Source: Pinirhizobacter soli
GTDB lineage: Bacteria; Pseudomonadota; Gammaproteobacteria; Xanthomonadales; Rhodanobacteraceae
DNA: 64,000 bases
Direction of reading: 5' to 3'
NCBI RefSeq assembly: GCF_015905305.1
Contig: NZ_JADZLQ010000001.1
Coordinates: forward strand, 1,016,599 to 1,080,598
Both the position numbers and the translations under genes were made by a program. A model generated the notes under the pieces. The model was given only the letters and a program-made list of their open reading frames with translations, had not been told where the DNA came from and made no database searches. Below are positions 8,960 to 16,816 of the stretch, one piece after another; within the stretch, counting starts at the first letter, position 1, and every line of letters starts with the position of its first letter.

Positions 8960-9283
8960 ATGACCTTTGTCGTCACCGACAACTGCATCAAGTGCAAGTA
9001 CACCGATTGCGTCGAAGTCTGTCCAGTCGATGCCTTCCATGAAGGCCCGAACTTCCTCGTCATCAATCCTGACGAGTGCATCGATTGCACCTTGTGCGAA
9101 CCCGAATGCCCGATCAATGCCATCTACCCCGAGGACGACGTCCCCGGCGGCCAGGAAGGCTTCGTCGCGCTCAACGCTGAGCTCGCCAAATCCTGGCCGG
9201 TGATCACCGAGCGCAAGGATGGCCTGCCCGATGCCAAGGAATGGGAAGGCAAGCCGGACAAGATCGACCTGCTGGAAAAATAA
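8960..9283 (+). CDS. fdxA: Seven-iron ferredoxin FdxA ([3Fe-4S][4Fe-4S], Azotobacter FdI type)
   Basis: A 107-residue electron carrier. By alignment with Azotobacter vinelandii FdI, Cys9, Cys17 and Cys50 would bind the [3Fe-4S] cluster and Cys21, Cys40, Cys43 and Cys46 the [4Fe-4S] cluster; Cys12 is a conserved non-ligand. The free cysteine near the [4Fe-4S] cluster of FdI (VDCF) is alanine here (VDAF). The ATG is 23 nt after the encoded CCA of tRNA-Glu with no terminator between and no clear Shine-Dalgarno, so it is likely expressed from the tRNA promoter. A strong terminator follows. Confidence 0.95.
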   Translation: MTFVVTDNCIKCKYTDCVEVCPVDAFHEGPNFLVINPDECIDCTLCEPECPINAIYPEDDVPGGQEGFVALNAELAKSWPVITERKDGLPDAKEWEGKPDKIDLLEK

Positions 9284-9310
9284 AAAAACCCCGCTCGATG
9301 CGGGGTTTTT
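9284..9310. terminator. Bidirectional intrinsic terminator between fdxA and the BamC-like gene
   Basis: Stem AAAAACCCCGC (9284-9294), 5-nt loop, GCGGGGTTTTT (9300-9310): an 11-bp perfect inverted repeat with A and T tracts on both sides. It starts right at the fdxA stop and lies 21 nt beyond the stop of the convergent lipoprotein gene, so it can serve both transcripts. Confidence 0.92.
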
Positions 9311-9331
9311 ATTGTCGGCAACCCGTTGGAC

Positions 9332-9889
9332 TTACTTGGTCAGGCGGCCGCGCAGCGACTCGATCACCTTCGTCACGGCGGCGCCGTCACCCTGGGCACT
9401 GACCTGGCTACCCGTGCCGCTGGCCACCACCGAGACGGTGAGCTTGCGGGCATCGGGCGAGGACGCATCGGTGGATTCCTTCGACTTGCCGTTGAACATG
9501 CGCTTGAACATGCCCGGCTTCTTCGCATCGATGGTCTGCTGCGACACGGCCAGTTCGTAGGTGTGGGCGTTGTCGTCGTGCGCGGTGACCTGACCCAGAT
9601 CGCCAGCATTGAACGACTCGCCCACGCGCTTGTAGACGTCATCCACGGTGCCCGGCATGACGAAGCTGTCGGTGGTTTCACGCGGCCGGTTGGCCTGGCC
9701 CGCACCCGGTTCCGGGATCACCAGGGCAGCGCTGGTCGAGGGCGTATCAAGGCCCGGCGGAATCTCCAGCGGGCTCTCCTGCTGCGCCTTGTCCCAGGCC
9801 TTGTGCGAGCGGAACATGCCGCAGCCGGTCAGGAGGACGGCGGACATGGCCACGGCGGGCACGGCCAGGAGGAGCGAATTTTTCTTCAT
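9332..9889 (-). CDS. bamC: BamC-like outer membrane lipoprotein (short form)
   Basis: 185-residue lipoprotein with a signal peptide and lipobox LTGC (Cys23); Gly at +2 predicts outer membrane sorting. The segment PLEIPPGLDTP resembles the unstructured BamC N-terminus that contacts BamD, and the remainder (about 75-185) could form a single helix-grip domain. E. coli BamC is 344 residues with two such domains, so this is a shortened version. Its position directly after dapA, as in E. coli dapA-bamC, is the main support. The assignment is probable, not certain. Confidence 0.75.
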   Translation of the reverse strand: MKKNSLLLAVPAVAMSAVLLTGCGMFRSHKAWDKAQQESPLEIPPGLDTPSTSAALVIPEPGAGQANRPRETTDSFVMPGTVDDVYKRVGESFNAGDLGQVTAHDDNAHTYELAVSQQTIDAKKPGMFKRMFNGKSKESTDASSPDARKLTVSVVASGTGSQVSAQGDGAAVTKVIESLRGRLTK

Positions 9890-9926
9890 GAAGAGGTTCC
9901 GTAAGGGGAAAAACGCCTGCGTTGAA

Positions 9927-10811
9927 TCAGGCCGCAGTCGCCAATGGTGCCAGAGAGCCGAGCATTTCGCGCAAACGGGCCCGGTCAGGACCCTCCGCCA
10001 GCGCCACCAGCGGCAGCCGCGGGATGTCCAGGCCCAGCCCCAGCTCCGCCAGCCCCGCCTTGACCGCGATGGGGTTGGGCGCGCAATTAAGGGCCTCGAC
10101 GAGCCTTGCCAGCGAACCGCCGTAGGCCCCGGTGTCGCCCGCCCGCGAGGCGTCGCAGAACGCCCTGAAGGCCCGCGGCACCAGGTTGGCAGCGACCGAG
10201 ATCACCCCGGCAGCGCCCGACAGCATCGCCTGGTGGCCCGTACCGTCGTCGCCGGACAGATAGACGAAATCCGCGCGCACAAGTTCCGCAATGGCCGAAA
10301 TACGTGCGGCATCGCCCCGGGCCTCCTTGATGCCGATGATGGCCGGATGGTCGCGCAGGATCGCAGCGGTAGCAGGCTCGATGTCGCACCCGGTGCGGGA
10401 GGGCACGTTGTAGAGCAGCACCGGCAGGCCGCCCTGGTCGGCCACTTCGGTGAAATGGCGGCGCAGGCCTTCCTGGGTGGGGCGCACGTAGAACGGCGCC
10501 ACCACCAGGGCCAAGTCGGCGCCCAACGACTTGGCGCGTCGGGTCAGGGCGATGGTTTTCGCCGTACCAGCCTCGCCGGTACCGGCGATCACCGGCACTC
10601 GGCCGGCAATGCGGTCGACCGCGAACGACAGCAGCTGGTCCCATTCCCCGTGCTCGAGGAAATGTGATTCACCGGTGGAACCGGCCACCACCACGCCTTG
10701 CGTGCCGCCCTCGAGCTGGTACTCCAGCTGGCGGCCGAAAGCTTCAAGGTCGAGTTCGCCGGACACCGTGAAAGGCGTCACCAGCGCGCAGATACTTCCG
10801 GAAATGGTCAA
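9927..10811 (-). CDS. dapA: 4-hydroxy-tetrahydrodipicolinate synthase
   Basis: Condenses pyruvate with aspartate semialdehyde in lysine/diaminopimelate synthesis. The TIM-barrel protein (294 aa) contains AGSTGES (near 43), the tyrosine-bearing LLYNVPSRTG (near 132) and the Schiff-base lysine in GIKEARGD (near 160). No in-frame ATG lies near the conserved N-terminus (T)ISGSICALVTPF; the TTG at 10811 is chosen, with further TTGs at 10817 and 10823 possible. It is upstream of the BamC-like gene and divergent from gcvR. Confidence 0.95.
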   Translation of the reverse strand: MTISGSICALVTPFTVSGELDLEAFGRQLEYQLEGGTQGVVVAGSTGESHFLEHGEWDQLLSFAVDRIAGRVPVIAGTGEAGTAKTIALTRRAKSLGADLALVVAPFYVRPTQEGLRRHFTEVADQGGLPVLLYNVPSRTGCDIEPATAAILRDHPAIIGIKEARGDAARISAIAELVRADFVYLSGDDGTGHQAMLSGAAGVISVAANLVPRAFRAFCDASRAGDTGAYGGSLARLVEALNCAPNPIAVKAGLAELGLGLDIPRLPLVALAEGPDRARLREMLGSLAPLATAA

Positions 10812-10852
10812 CTTCAAGCCCAACGGGAAAGGAGAAACGAACACCCTGCATG

Positions 10853-10883
10853 TTACTTGCGGGGTCCTCGCGCGGGCAAGTAA
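10853..10883. repeat. Inverted repeat in the dapA-gcvR intergenic region
   Basis: TTACTTGC (10853-10860) and its exact reverse complement GCAAGTAA (10876-10883) flank a 15-nt GC-rich spacer. It sits between the divergent dapA and gcvR starts, where an operator for either gene could lie. There is no T tract, so it does not look like a terminator. Confidence 0.5.
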
Positions 10884-10940
10884 GCTGCCCGGAGGCCAAG
10901 GCCGCGCTTCGCACGGCCCCTTTAAGTCAGGTAGTTCATC

Positions 10941-11501
10941 TTGAATCCTTCCGCGCCGCGCGCAGCTCCTTCGGACAACCACCTGCTGATCCAGACCCTG
11001 TCCCCCGCGCAGCGCGCGCCCCTGCTGGCCCTCACCCGCCGTATCGCCGATTCCGGCTGCAACCTGGCCGACGCCCGGGTTTCCACCATCGGCAGCGACA
11101 CCTCGGTGATGCTGCTGGCCTCCGGCGCATGGGACGCGGTGGCCAAGCTGGAGACGGCCCTGGGCAAATTCGCCCGGGATGAAGACGTCCAGCTGATCCA
11201 CTACCGCACCACACCGCGCGAGCCTGCGGCGCACCTGTTGCCTTACCTGGTGGAAGTGATCGCCGCCGACCGCCCCGGGATCCTGGTGAAGATCGTGGAA
11301 TTCTTTTCGCGGCGCGACATCAGCACCGAGCAGCTCACCTCCATGCGCTACCAGGCCATGCAAACCGGTGCGGACATGTTCCAGGCGCAGATCACCATCG
11401 GCATTCCCTCCGAGACGCACATCGCCGCATTGCGCGACGATTTCCTCGAGCTGTGCGACGGGCTCAACCTCGATGCGATCATGGACCCGGTCAAGTTCTG
11501 A
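10941..11501 (+). CDS. gcvR: GcvR-like regulator with two ACT domains
   Basis: 186-residue cytoplasmic protein with two ACT repeats (about 14-90 and 100-175), the second with the ligand-loop VIAADRPGILVKIVEFF. In E. coli GcvR binds GcvA and represses the glycine cleavage operon in response to glycine. Start is TTG at 10941, preceded by CAGGTAG at suitable distance; there is no in-frame ATG upstream of the first ACT fold. Gene order (divergent dapA, then bcp downstream) matches E. coli. Confidence 0.88.
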   Translation: MNPSAPRAAPSDNHLLIQTLSPAQRAPLLALTRRIADSGCNLADARVSTIGSDTSVMLLASGAWDAVAKLETALGKFARDEDVQLIHYRTTPREPAAHLLPYLVEVIAADRPGILVKIVEFFSRRDISTEQLTSMRYQAMQTGADMFQAQITIGIPSETHIAALRDDFLELCDGLNLDAIMDPVKF

Positions 11502-11544
11502 AAAACCTCTTGCCAAGAACCCGCGTTAGGGGTATCCAAGCATC

Positions 11545-12006
11545 ATGGTAGAAGTAGGCAAGAAAGTCGGAGCACTGAAGGGTCACACGGGAAGCGGCCA
11601 GTCGCTTTCCCTGTCGTCGCTAAAAGGCAAATGGGTGGTGGTTTACTTCTACCCGAAGGACAGCACGCCCGGCTGCACCACCGAGGCCCAGGGCTTCCGC
11701 GACGCCTACGACGAATTTAGCGAACGCAACGCCGAAGTCATCGGCGTGTCACGTGATTCTGAGAAATCACATGCGAACTTCGCCTCCAAGCAGTCACTGC
11801 CATTTCCCCTTATCGCCGATACCGACGAAACCTGGTGCAACGCCTTCGGCGTGATCGCCGAAAAAGTGCTGTACAGCAAGCGCCACATGGGCGTGGTGCG
11901 CTCCACCTTCCTTATCGATCCCGACGGCAAGCTTGCGCATCAATGGCGCAACATCAAGGTTGCCGGTCACGTCGACGCCGTGCTGGAAAGGATTCCGCCA
12001 CGCTAA
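11545..12006 (+). CDS. bcp: Thioredoxin-dependent peroxiredoxin Bcp/PrxQ
   Basis: 153-residue peroxiredoxin that reduces hydrogen peroxide and organic hydroperoxides. The peroxidatic cysteine is Cys44 in STPGCTTEA. Position +5, a resolving cysteine in E. coli Bcp, is Gln49, and the helix-3 position used in Xanthomonas PrxQ (NFC) is Ala80. Only Cys98 (TWCNAFG) remains as a second cysteine. It may act as a one-Cys enzyme or use Cys98. It is 43 bp after gcvR and 39 bp before the phoH gene. Confidence 0.94.
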   Translation: MVEVGKKVGALKGHTGSGQSLSLSSLKGKWVVVYFYPKDSTPGCTTEAQGFRDAYDEFSERNAEVIGVSRDSEKSHANFASKQSLPFPLIADTDETWCNAFGVIAEKVLYSKRHMGVVRSTFLIDPDGKLAHQWRNIKVAGHVDAVLERIPPR

Positions 12007-12045
12007 CCCTCCGCACCACATCCCAACGCAAGAGGTCGCCCACGC

Positions 12046-13425
12046 ATGACCGTAGCTAAGCGTATCTATGCCCTGGATACCAATGTGCTGCTCCACGATC
12101 CGACCTCCCTCTACCGCTTCGAGGAACACGACGTCTTCATCCCGATGACGGTGCTTGAAGAACTCGACGAAAAAAAGAAAGGTGCATCGGAAGTTTCGCG
12201 AAACGGGCGCCAGGTCAGTCGCTTCCTCAACGAACTGATCGAGCAAGGCAATGGCCACGGCATCGCCGACGGCATTCCGCTGCAAAGCCCCGGCGGGCTG
12301 AACCTGAAACGTGGCCAGGCGGTAGGACGGCTGCATTTCCAGCAGCGCACCACTGCCAACAACGGCAAGGCCGACAACCAGATCCTGGCATCGGTGATCG
12401 ACCTGCGCGATGAGAACCCCGATGCGCTGGTGATCCTGGTCACCAAGGACATCAACCTCCGCATCAAGGCCACCATCTTCGGCATCCACGCCGAAGACTA
12501 CGAGAACGACCGTGCGCTGGACGACTTCGCGCTGTTGTTCACAGGCGCTGAGGAAACCGGCGAGGATTTCTGGGATGGCCACCCGGAGGTGCGTTCCTGG
12601 ACCGAGCGCGGCCGCACGTACTATGAATTGACCAAACGCGAAGACGAAGACTGGTATCCCAACCAGTGCCTGTATCTTCCCGGCGAGAACTCGGTCGAAC
12701 TGCGCGTACTCGAACTCAACGGCGATCGCGCCACGCTGGTGCTGATGGACGACCACTCCCACGCCAACCACGCGGTGTGGGGCATCGCCGCGCGCAACCG
12801 CGAACAGAATTTCGCCCTGAACATGCTGATGGACCCGGACGTGGATTTCGTCACCCTGCTGGGAACCGCCGGCACCGGCAAAACACTCCTGGCCCTGGCC
12901 GCGGGCCTGGCCCAGGTGATGGACCAGCAGCGCTACCGCGAGATCATCATGACGCGCGCCACGGTATCGGTGGGCGAGGACATCGGCTTCCTGCCCGGCA
13001 CCGAGGAAGAAAAGATGACGCCGTGGATGGGCGCGCTTACCGACAATCTCGAAGTGTTGGCCAACCCCGAGGAAGGCGGCTCCTGGGGCCGACAGGCCAC
13101 CAACGACCTGCTCGCCTCCAGGGTGAAGATCCGCTCGCTGAACTTCATGCGCGGCCGTACCTTCCTGTCTCGGTACCTGATCATCGACGAGGCGCAGAAC
13201 CTCACGCCCAAGCAGATGAAAACATTGATCACCCGTGCTGGCCCCGGCACCAAGATCGTCTGCCTGGGCAATGTGGAGCAGATCGACACGCCCTACCTCA
13301 CCGAAACGACATCGGGCCTCACCTACGCGGTGGACCGTTTCAAGCAGTGGGCGCATTCGGGCCATATCACCCTGCGGCGCGGCGAGCGCTCCCGCCTGGC
13401 CGACTTCGCTTCCGAGGCGCTGTAG
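12046..13425 (+). CDS. PIN domain - PhoH family ATPase/ribonuclease
   Basis: 459-residue two-domain protein. The N-terminal PIN nuclease fold (about 5-140) begins YALDTNVLLHDP, with the acidic first-strand Asp and LEELDEKKK later. The C-terminal PhoH ATPase has Walker A GTAGTGKT at 273-280 and Walker B-like LIIDEAQNLTP. Such PIN-PhoH fusions (YlaK/PhoH2 type) are linked to ATP-dependent RNA unwinding and cleavage, although cellular targets are poorly defined. It follows bcp closely and is followed by a GC-rich hairpin. Confidence 0.93.
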   Translation: MTVAKRIYALDTNVLLHDPTSLYRFEEHDVFIPMTVLEELDEKKKGASEVSRNGRQVSRFLNELIEQGNGHGIADGIPLQSPGGLNLKRGQAVGRLHFQQRTTANNGKADNQILASVIDLRDENPDALVILVTKDINLRIKATIFGIHAEDYENDRALDDFALLFTGAEETGEDFWDGHPEVRSWTERGRTYYELTKREDEDWYPNQCLYLPGENSVELRVLELNGDRATLVLMDDHSHANHAVWGIAARNREQNFALNMLMDPDVDFVTLLGTAGTGKTLLALAAGLAQVMDQQRYREIIMTRATVSVGEDIGFLPGTEEEKMTPWMGALTDNLEVLANPEEGGSWGRQATNDLLASRVKIRSLNFMRGRTFLSRYLIIDEAQNLTPKQMKTLITRAGPGTKIVCLGNVEQIDTPYLTETTSGLTYAVDRFKQWAHSGHITLRRGERSRLADFASEAL

Positions 13426-13458
13426 CCCTAAGGATCGAAGGGTTTTCCCGGGTAACGC

Positions 13459-13485
13459 CCCCGCGGTCCCAAACGGGCCGCGGGG
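13459..13485 (+). terminator. GC-rich hairpin after the phoH gene (weak terminator candidate)
   Basis: CCCCGCGG (13459-13466) pairs with CCGCGGGG (13478-13485), extended by CCC/GGG across a single bulged T with an AAAC loop. It is a very stable stem but the following sequence is CCTTTGG, not a good T tract, so termination efficiency is doubtful. Confidence 0.45.
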
Positions 13486-13603
13486 CCTTTGGCGCCGATC
13501 AGGGCCCATGCAGCGTTATCATGGACACCGGCAGCCCCGATTGAACCGGGGCCCAGTCGCCCTGACCTTCCCTATCGCCCCTTCAGGTCCCCCGAGCGCT
13601 CCG

Positions 13604-14554
13604 ATGAATCTGCTAGGCCCCCGTTTCATCATCCTGTACGTGCTGCTGGCTTTCGCCCTGTGCGTGCTGCTGGTGCACCTGCGCGGGCGTTCGCGGCTGC
13701 GCTTCGACCGCCAGCTGGTGGACCACTCGGCGATCTTCGCGCCGTACAACCTTTTGATGTACGCGTTCTCGGCAGTGCCTGCGCGGCCGATCCTCGATCG
13801 CCGCGGCTTTCCGCAGCTCGACCCGCTGCAGCAGAACTGGCAGGTGATTCGCGATGAAGCGATGCACCTTTTCGACGAGGGTTTCATCAAGGCGGCGGAG
13901 AAACACGCCGACGCCAGCTTCAATTCGTTCTTCAAGCAGGGCTGGAAGCGTTTTTACCTGAAGTGGTATGGCGAGCCGCTGGCCTCGGCCGAGACACTGT
14001 GCCCGAACACAGTGAAGCTTCTCAATTCGATCCCCAACGTCAAGGCGGCGATGTTCGCCCTGCTGCCTCCGGGCTCGAAGCTCAACCCGCATCGCGATCC
14101 GTTCGCAGGGTCGCTTCGCTATCACTTGGGCCTCATCACCCCCAACTCCGACGATTGCCGCATCTTCGTCGATGGCCAGATGCATAGCTGGCGCGACGGC
14201 GAGGATATCGTCTTCGATGAAACCTACGTGCACTGGGCGGAGAACCGTACCGACCAGACGCGCGTGATCCTGTTCGCCGACGTCGAGCGTCCGCTGCGCA
14301 CGAAGCTGATGAGCGCGATCAATCATCGCGTGGGCGCCTTCATGGGTTCGATCACCGCCTCGCCCAATGCCGACGACGGAAAGGAGTCGGTCGGATTCGT
14401 CAACCGCATGTTTGCGCTCAACGCACGCGGCCGCGCACGCTCAAAACGCTTCAAGAAGAAGAATCCGAAACTCTTCCGAGCCATCAAATACACCGGCATC
14501 GTGCTGGCGCTATGGGTGATCTTCTTCGCGCCCTACCCCTTCTACAAGGGCTAG
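13604..14554 (+). CDS. lpxO: LpxO-like lipid A 2-hydroxylase (aspartyl/asparaginyl beta-hydroxylase family)
   Basis: 316-residue inner membrane Fe(II)/2-oxoglutarate dioxygenase. It has an N-terminal hydrophobic anchor (about 6-22), a catalytic domain with metal ligands His163 and Asp165 (NPHRDPF) and His210 (VHWAEN) and a 2-oxoglutarate Arg near 220 (TRVILF), and a C-terminal hydrophobic segment ending FFAPYPFYKG. This topology and length match LpxO, which hydroxylates the secondary acyl chain of lipid A. Other family members act on proteins, so the substrate is inferred. The start was set at the ATG just before the anchor. Confidence 0.82.
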   Translation: MNLLGPRFIILYVLLAFALCVLLVHLRGRSRLRFDRQLVDHSAIFAPYNLLMYAFSAVPARPILDRRGFPQLDPLQQNWQVIRDEAMHLFDEGFIKAAEKHADASFNSFFKQGWKRFYLKWYGEPLASAETLCPNTVKLLNSIPNVKAAMFALLPPGSKLNPHRDPFAGSLRYHLGLITPNSDDCRIFVDGQMHSWRDGEDIVFDETYVHWAENRTDQTRVILFADVERPLRTKLMSAINHRVGAFMGSITASPNADDGKESVGFVNRMFALNARGRARSKRFKKKNPKLFRAIKYTGIVLALWVIFFAPYPFYKG

Positions 14555-14639
14555 CGTCCGGTCATAGGCCGTCAAGCCTAGATGCCAAATTCATCGCCAA
14601 GGCCACACCATCGGCGGATCAGATGATGAGGCCGCCGCC

Positions 14640-15647
14640 ATGGGTTACCTGAACGAAGGACACTGGACCCGCCAGGCCCCGGCCCCCGGAAAAAGCCAGG
14701 GCCAGTTCGTCCGCGAGGAGAGCCGGTTCCGCCACTGGGTGACCGCCGACGGCAGCCCCGGCCCGACCGGCGACGGCGGCTTCCGCGCGGAACCTGGCCG
14801 CTACCACCTGTACATCGCCCGCGCCTGTCCCTGGGCCCACCGCGCGATGATCTTCCGGACACTCAAGGGCCTGGAGGACATCATCGATTACTCGGTGGTG
14901 CACTGGCTGATGGGCGAAGACGGCTGGACCTTCGAACCCGCGCCCGGCGTCACCGGCGACAAGCTGCATGGCACGCGCTTCCTTTACCAGCTGTACCAGC
15001 GGGCCGATGCCACCGTCACCGGCCGTTCCACCGTGCCCGTGCTCTGGGACCGCGAGCGGGACACCATCGTCAGCAACGAATCGGCCGACATCATCCGCAT
15101 GTTCAACAGTGCCTTCGATGGCGTGGGCGCGAAGCTGGGCGACTACTACCCCGGCCCCCTGCACGAAGACATCGACGCGGTGAACGCGCGCGTCTACGAC
15201 ACGCTCAACAACGGCGTGTACAAGGCGGGCTTCGCCACCACGCAAGAGGCGTACGAACTTGCGATAGGCCCGTTGTTCGACACGCTCCACTGGCTCGAGG
15301 AACGCCTGGCCGACCGGCCCTGGCTATGCGGCGAGCTACAGACCGAGGCCGACTGGCGCCTGTTCACCACGCTGCTGCGTTTCGACCTGGTCTACCACGG
15401 GCACTTCAAGTGCAATGTGCGGCGCCTGGTGGATTACCCGCGCCTGTGGGAATACACCCGCGCGATGTACCAGCAACCGGGCATCGCCCAGACGGTGGAC
15501 ATCGAACACATCAAGAAGCATTACTACATGAGCCATCGCCAGATAAACCCCACCGGCATCGTTCCCGTGGGCCCGGATATGGACCTTGCCACGCCCACCG
15601 ACTGGGGGCGGCCCCGCGTGGTGGTGGATTTCGGCCAGCCGGCATAA
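14640..15647 (+). CDS. Glutathionyl-hydroquinone reductase (Xi-class GST, YqjG/EcM4-like)
   Basis: 335-residue cytoplasmic enzyme that reduces glutathionyl-hydroquinones with glutathione. The thioredoxin-fold active site is ACPWAHR with Cys63, the same position as in E. coli YqjG. The C-terminal all-helical GST domain follows (from about 170) with YHGHFKCNVRRL. It stands alone between lpxO and gnd, with 85 bp upstream and 75 bp downstream. Confidence 0.94.
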   Translation: MGYLNEGHWTRQAPAPGKSQGQFVREESRFRHWVTADGSPGPTGDGGFRAEPGRYHLYIARACPWAHRAMIFRTLKGLEDIIDYSVVHWLMGEDGWTFEPAPGVTGDKLHGTRFLYQLYQRADATVTGRSTVPVLWDRERDTIVSNESADIIRMFNSAFDGVGAKLGDYYPGPLHEDIDAVNARVYDTLNNGVYKAGFATTQEAYELAIGPLFDTLHWLEERLADRPWLCGELQTEADWRLFTTLLRFDLVYHGHFKCNVRRLVDYPRLWEYTRAMYQQPGIAQTVDIEHIKKHYYMSHRQINPTGIVPVGPDMDLATPTDWGRPRVVVDFGQPA

Positions 15648-15722
15648 ACGGCGGCTTGACCCTTCGGCGGCTATGCTGGGAGCCTTGCCTTCTCCTAAGC
15701 CCCCACCATAAGGATCAACGCG

Positions 15723-16727
15723 ATGGAACTTGGACTGATCGGCCTCGGCCGCATGGGCGGCAACATCGTGCGCCGCCTGCTTCGCGACGGCCACCAGTGC
15801 GTGGTGTATGACGTCAACGCCCAGGCCCGCGAATCCTTGGCCAAGGACGGTGCCACCGCGGTCAATTCCGTCGAAGCCCTGGTGCAGACGCTCAAGGGGC
15901 CGCGCGCGGTGTGGGTGATGCTCCCTGCCGGCGAGATCACCGAGACGACCATCGCCCAGCTGGGTGGCTTGCTGTCCGAAGGCGATACCGTGATCGACGG
16001 CGGCAACACCTTCTACCGCGACGACGTTCGCCGCACCAAGACACTGAAAGCCAAGGGCATCGACTACATCGACGTGGGCACCTCCGGTGGCGTCTGGGGC
16101 CTGGAGCGTGGCTATTGCATGATGATCGGTGGCGACAAAACCCAGGTAGACCGCCTGGATCCGATCTTCGCAACGCTTGCCCCGGGTAACGGCGACATCC
16201 CCCGGACCTCCGGCCGCGAGGGCCGCGACGCCCGCGTGGAACAGGGCTACATGCATACCGGTCCCGCGGGCTCCGGCCACTTCGTCAAGATGGTCCACAA
16301 CGGCATCGAATACGGGCTGATGCAGGCCTACGCCGAGGGCTTCGACATCCTGCGCAACCGCGACCAGGCCACGCTGGCCGAGGACGACCGTTTCGACCTG
16401 GACGTGGCGGACATTTCCGAGGTGTGGCGCCGCGGCAGCGTGGTGTCCTCGTGGCTGCTGGACCTGTGCGCCAGCGCCCTGGCCAAGGCACCGCAGCTGG
16501 ATGGGTTCTCAGGCTTCGTCGACGACTCCGGCGAAGGCCGCTGGACCATCAACGCCGCCATCGAGGAAGCGGTGCCCGCGGAGGTCTTGAGTTCCGCCCT
16601 GTACGCGCGCTTCCGTTCGCGCCAGGAGCACACCTTCGCCGAGCGGCTGCTGTCGGCCATGCGGCTGGGCTTCGGTGGACACGTGGAAGGCCGGGGCGCC
16701 CCGCCCAAGCAGGGCGAGGCTTCCTGA
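15723..16727 (+). CDS. gnd: 6-phosphogluconate dehydrogenase, decarboxylating (short YqeC/GndA-like type)
   Basis: Oxidative decarboxylation of 6-phosphogluconate to ribulose-5-phosphate. The 334-residue protein has an N-terminal Rossmann motif GLGRMGGNI (7-15), the substrate segment [19 protein letters not shown] (about 119-137) and the catalytic [13 protein letters not shown] (about 182-194). The short length marks the group that lacks the long C-terminal domain of the 470-residue NADP enzymes; many of these prefer NAD, which cannot be decided here. RBS AAGGA lies 9 nt before the ATG. Confidence 0.93.
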   Translation: MELGLIGLGRMGGNIVRRLLRDGHQCVVYDVNAQARESLAKDGATAVNSVEALVQTLKGPRAVWVMLPAGEITETTIAQLGGLLSEGDTVIDGGNTFYRDDVRRTKTLKAKGIDYIDVGTSGGVWGLERGYCMMIGGDKTQVDRLDPIFATLAPGNGDIPRTSGREGRDARVEQGYMHTGPAGSGHFVKMVHNGIEYGLMQAYAEGFDILRNRDQATLAEDDRFDLDVADISEVWRRGSVVSSWLLDLCASALAKAPQLDGFSGFVDDSGEGRWTINAAIEEAVPAEVLSSALYARFRSRQEHTFAERLLSAMRLGFGGHVEGRGAPPKQGEAS

Positions 16728-16816
16728 TCAAGGCGTTAGCGGGTACAGGCTCATTGGGGCTCACCCCCTGAGACTTACCCATGGCACCATTCGGGGCTTG
16801 AGCATCACGGATTGCC

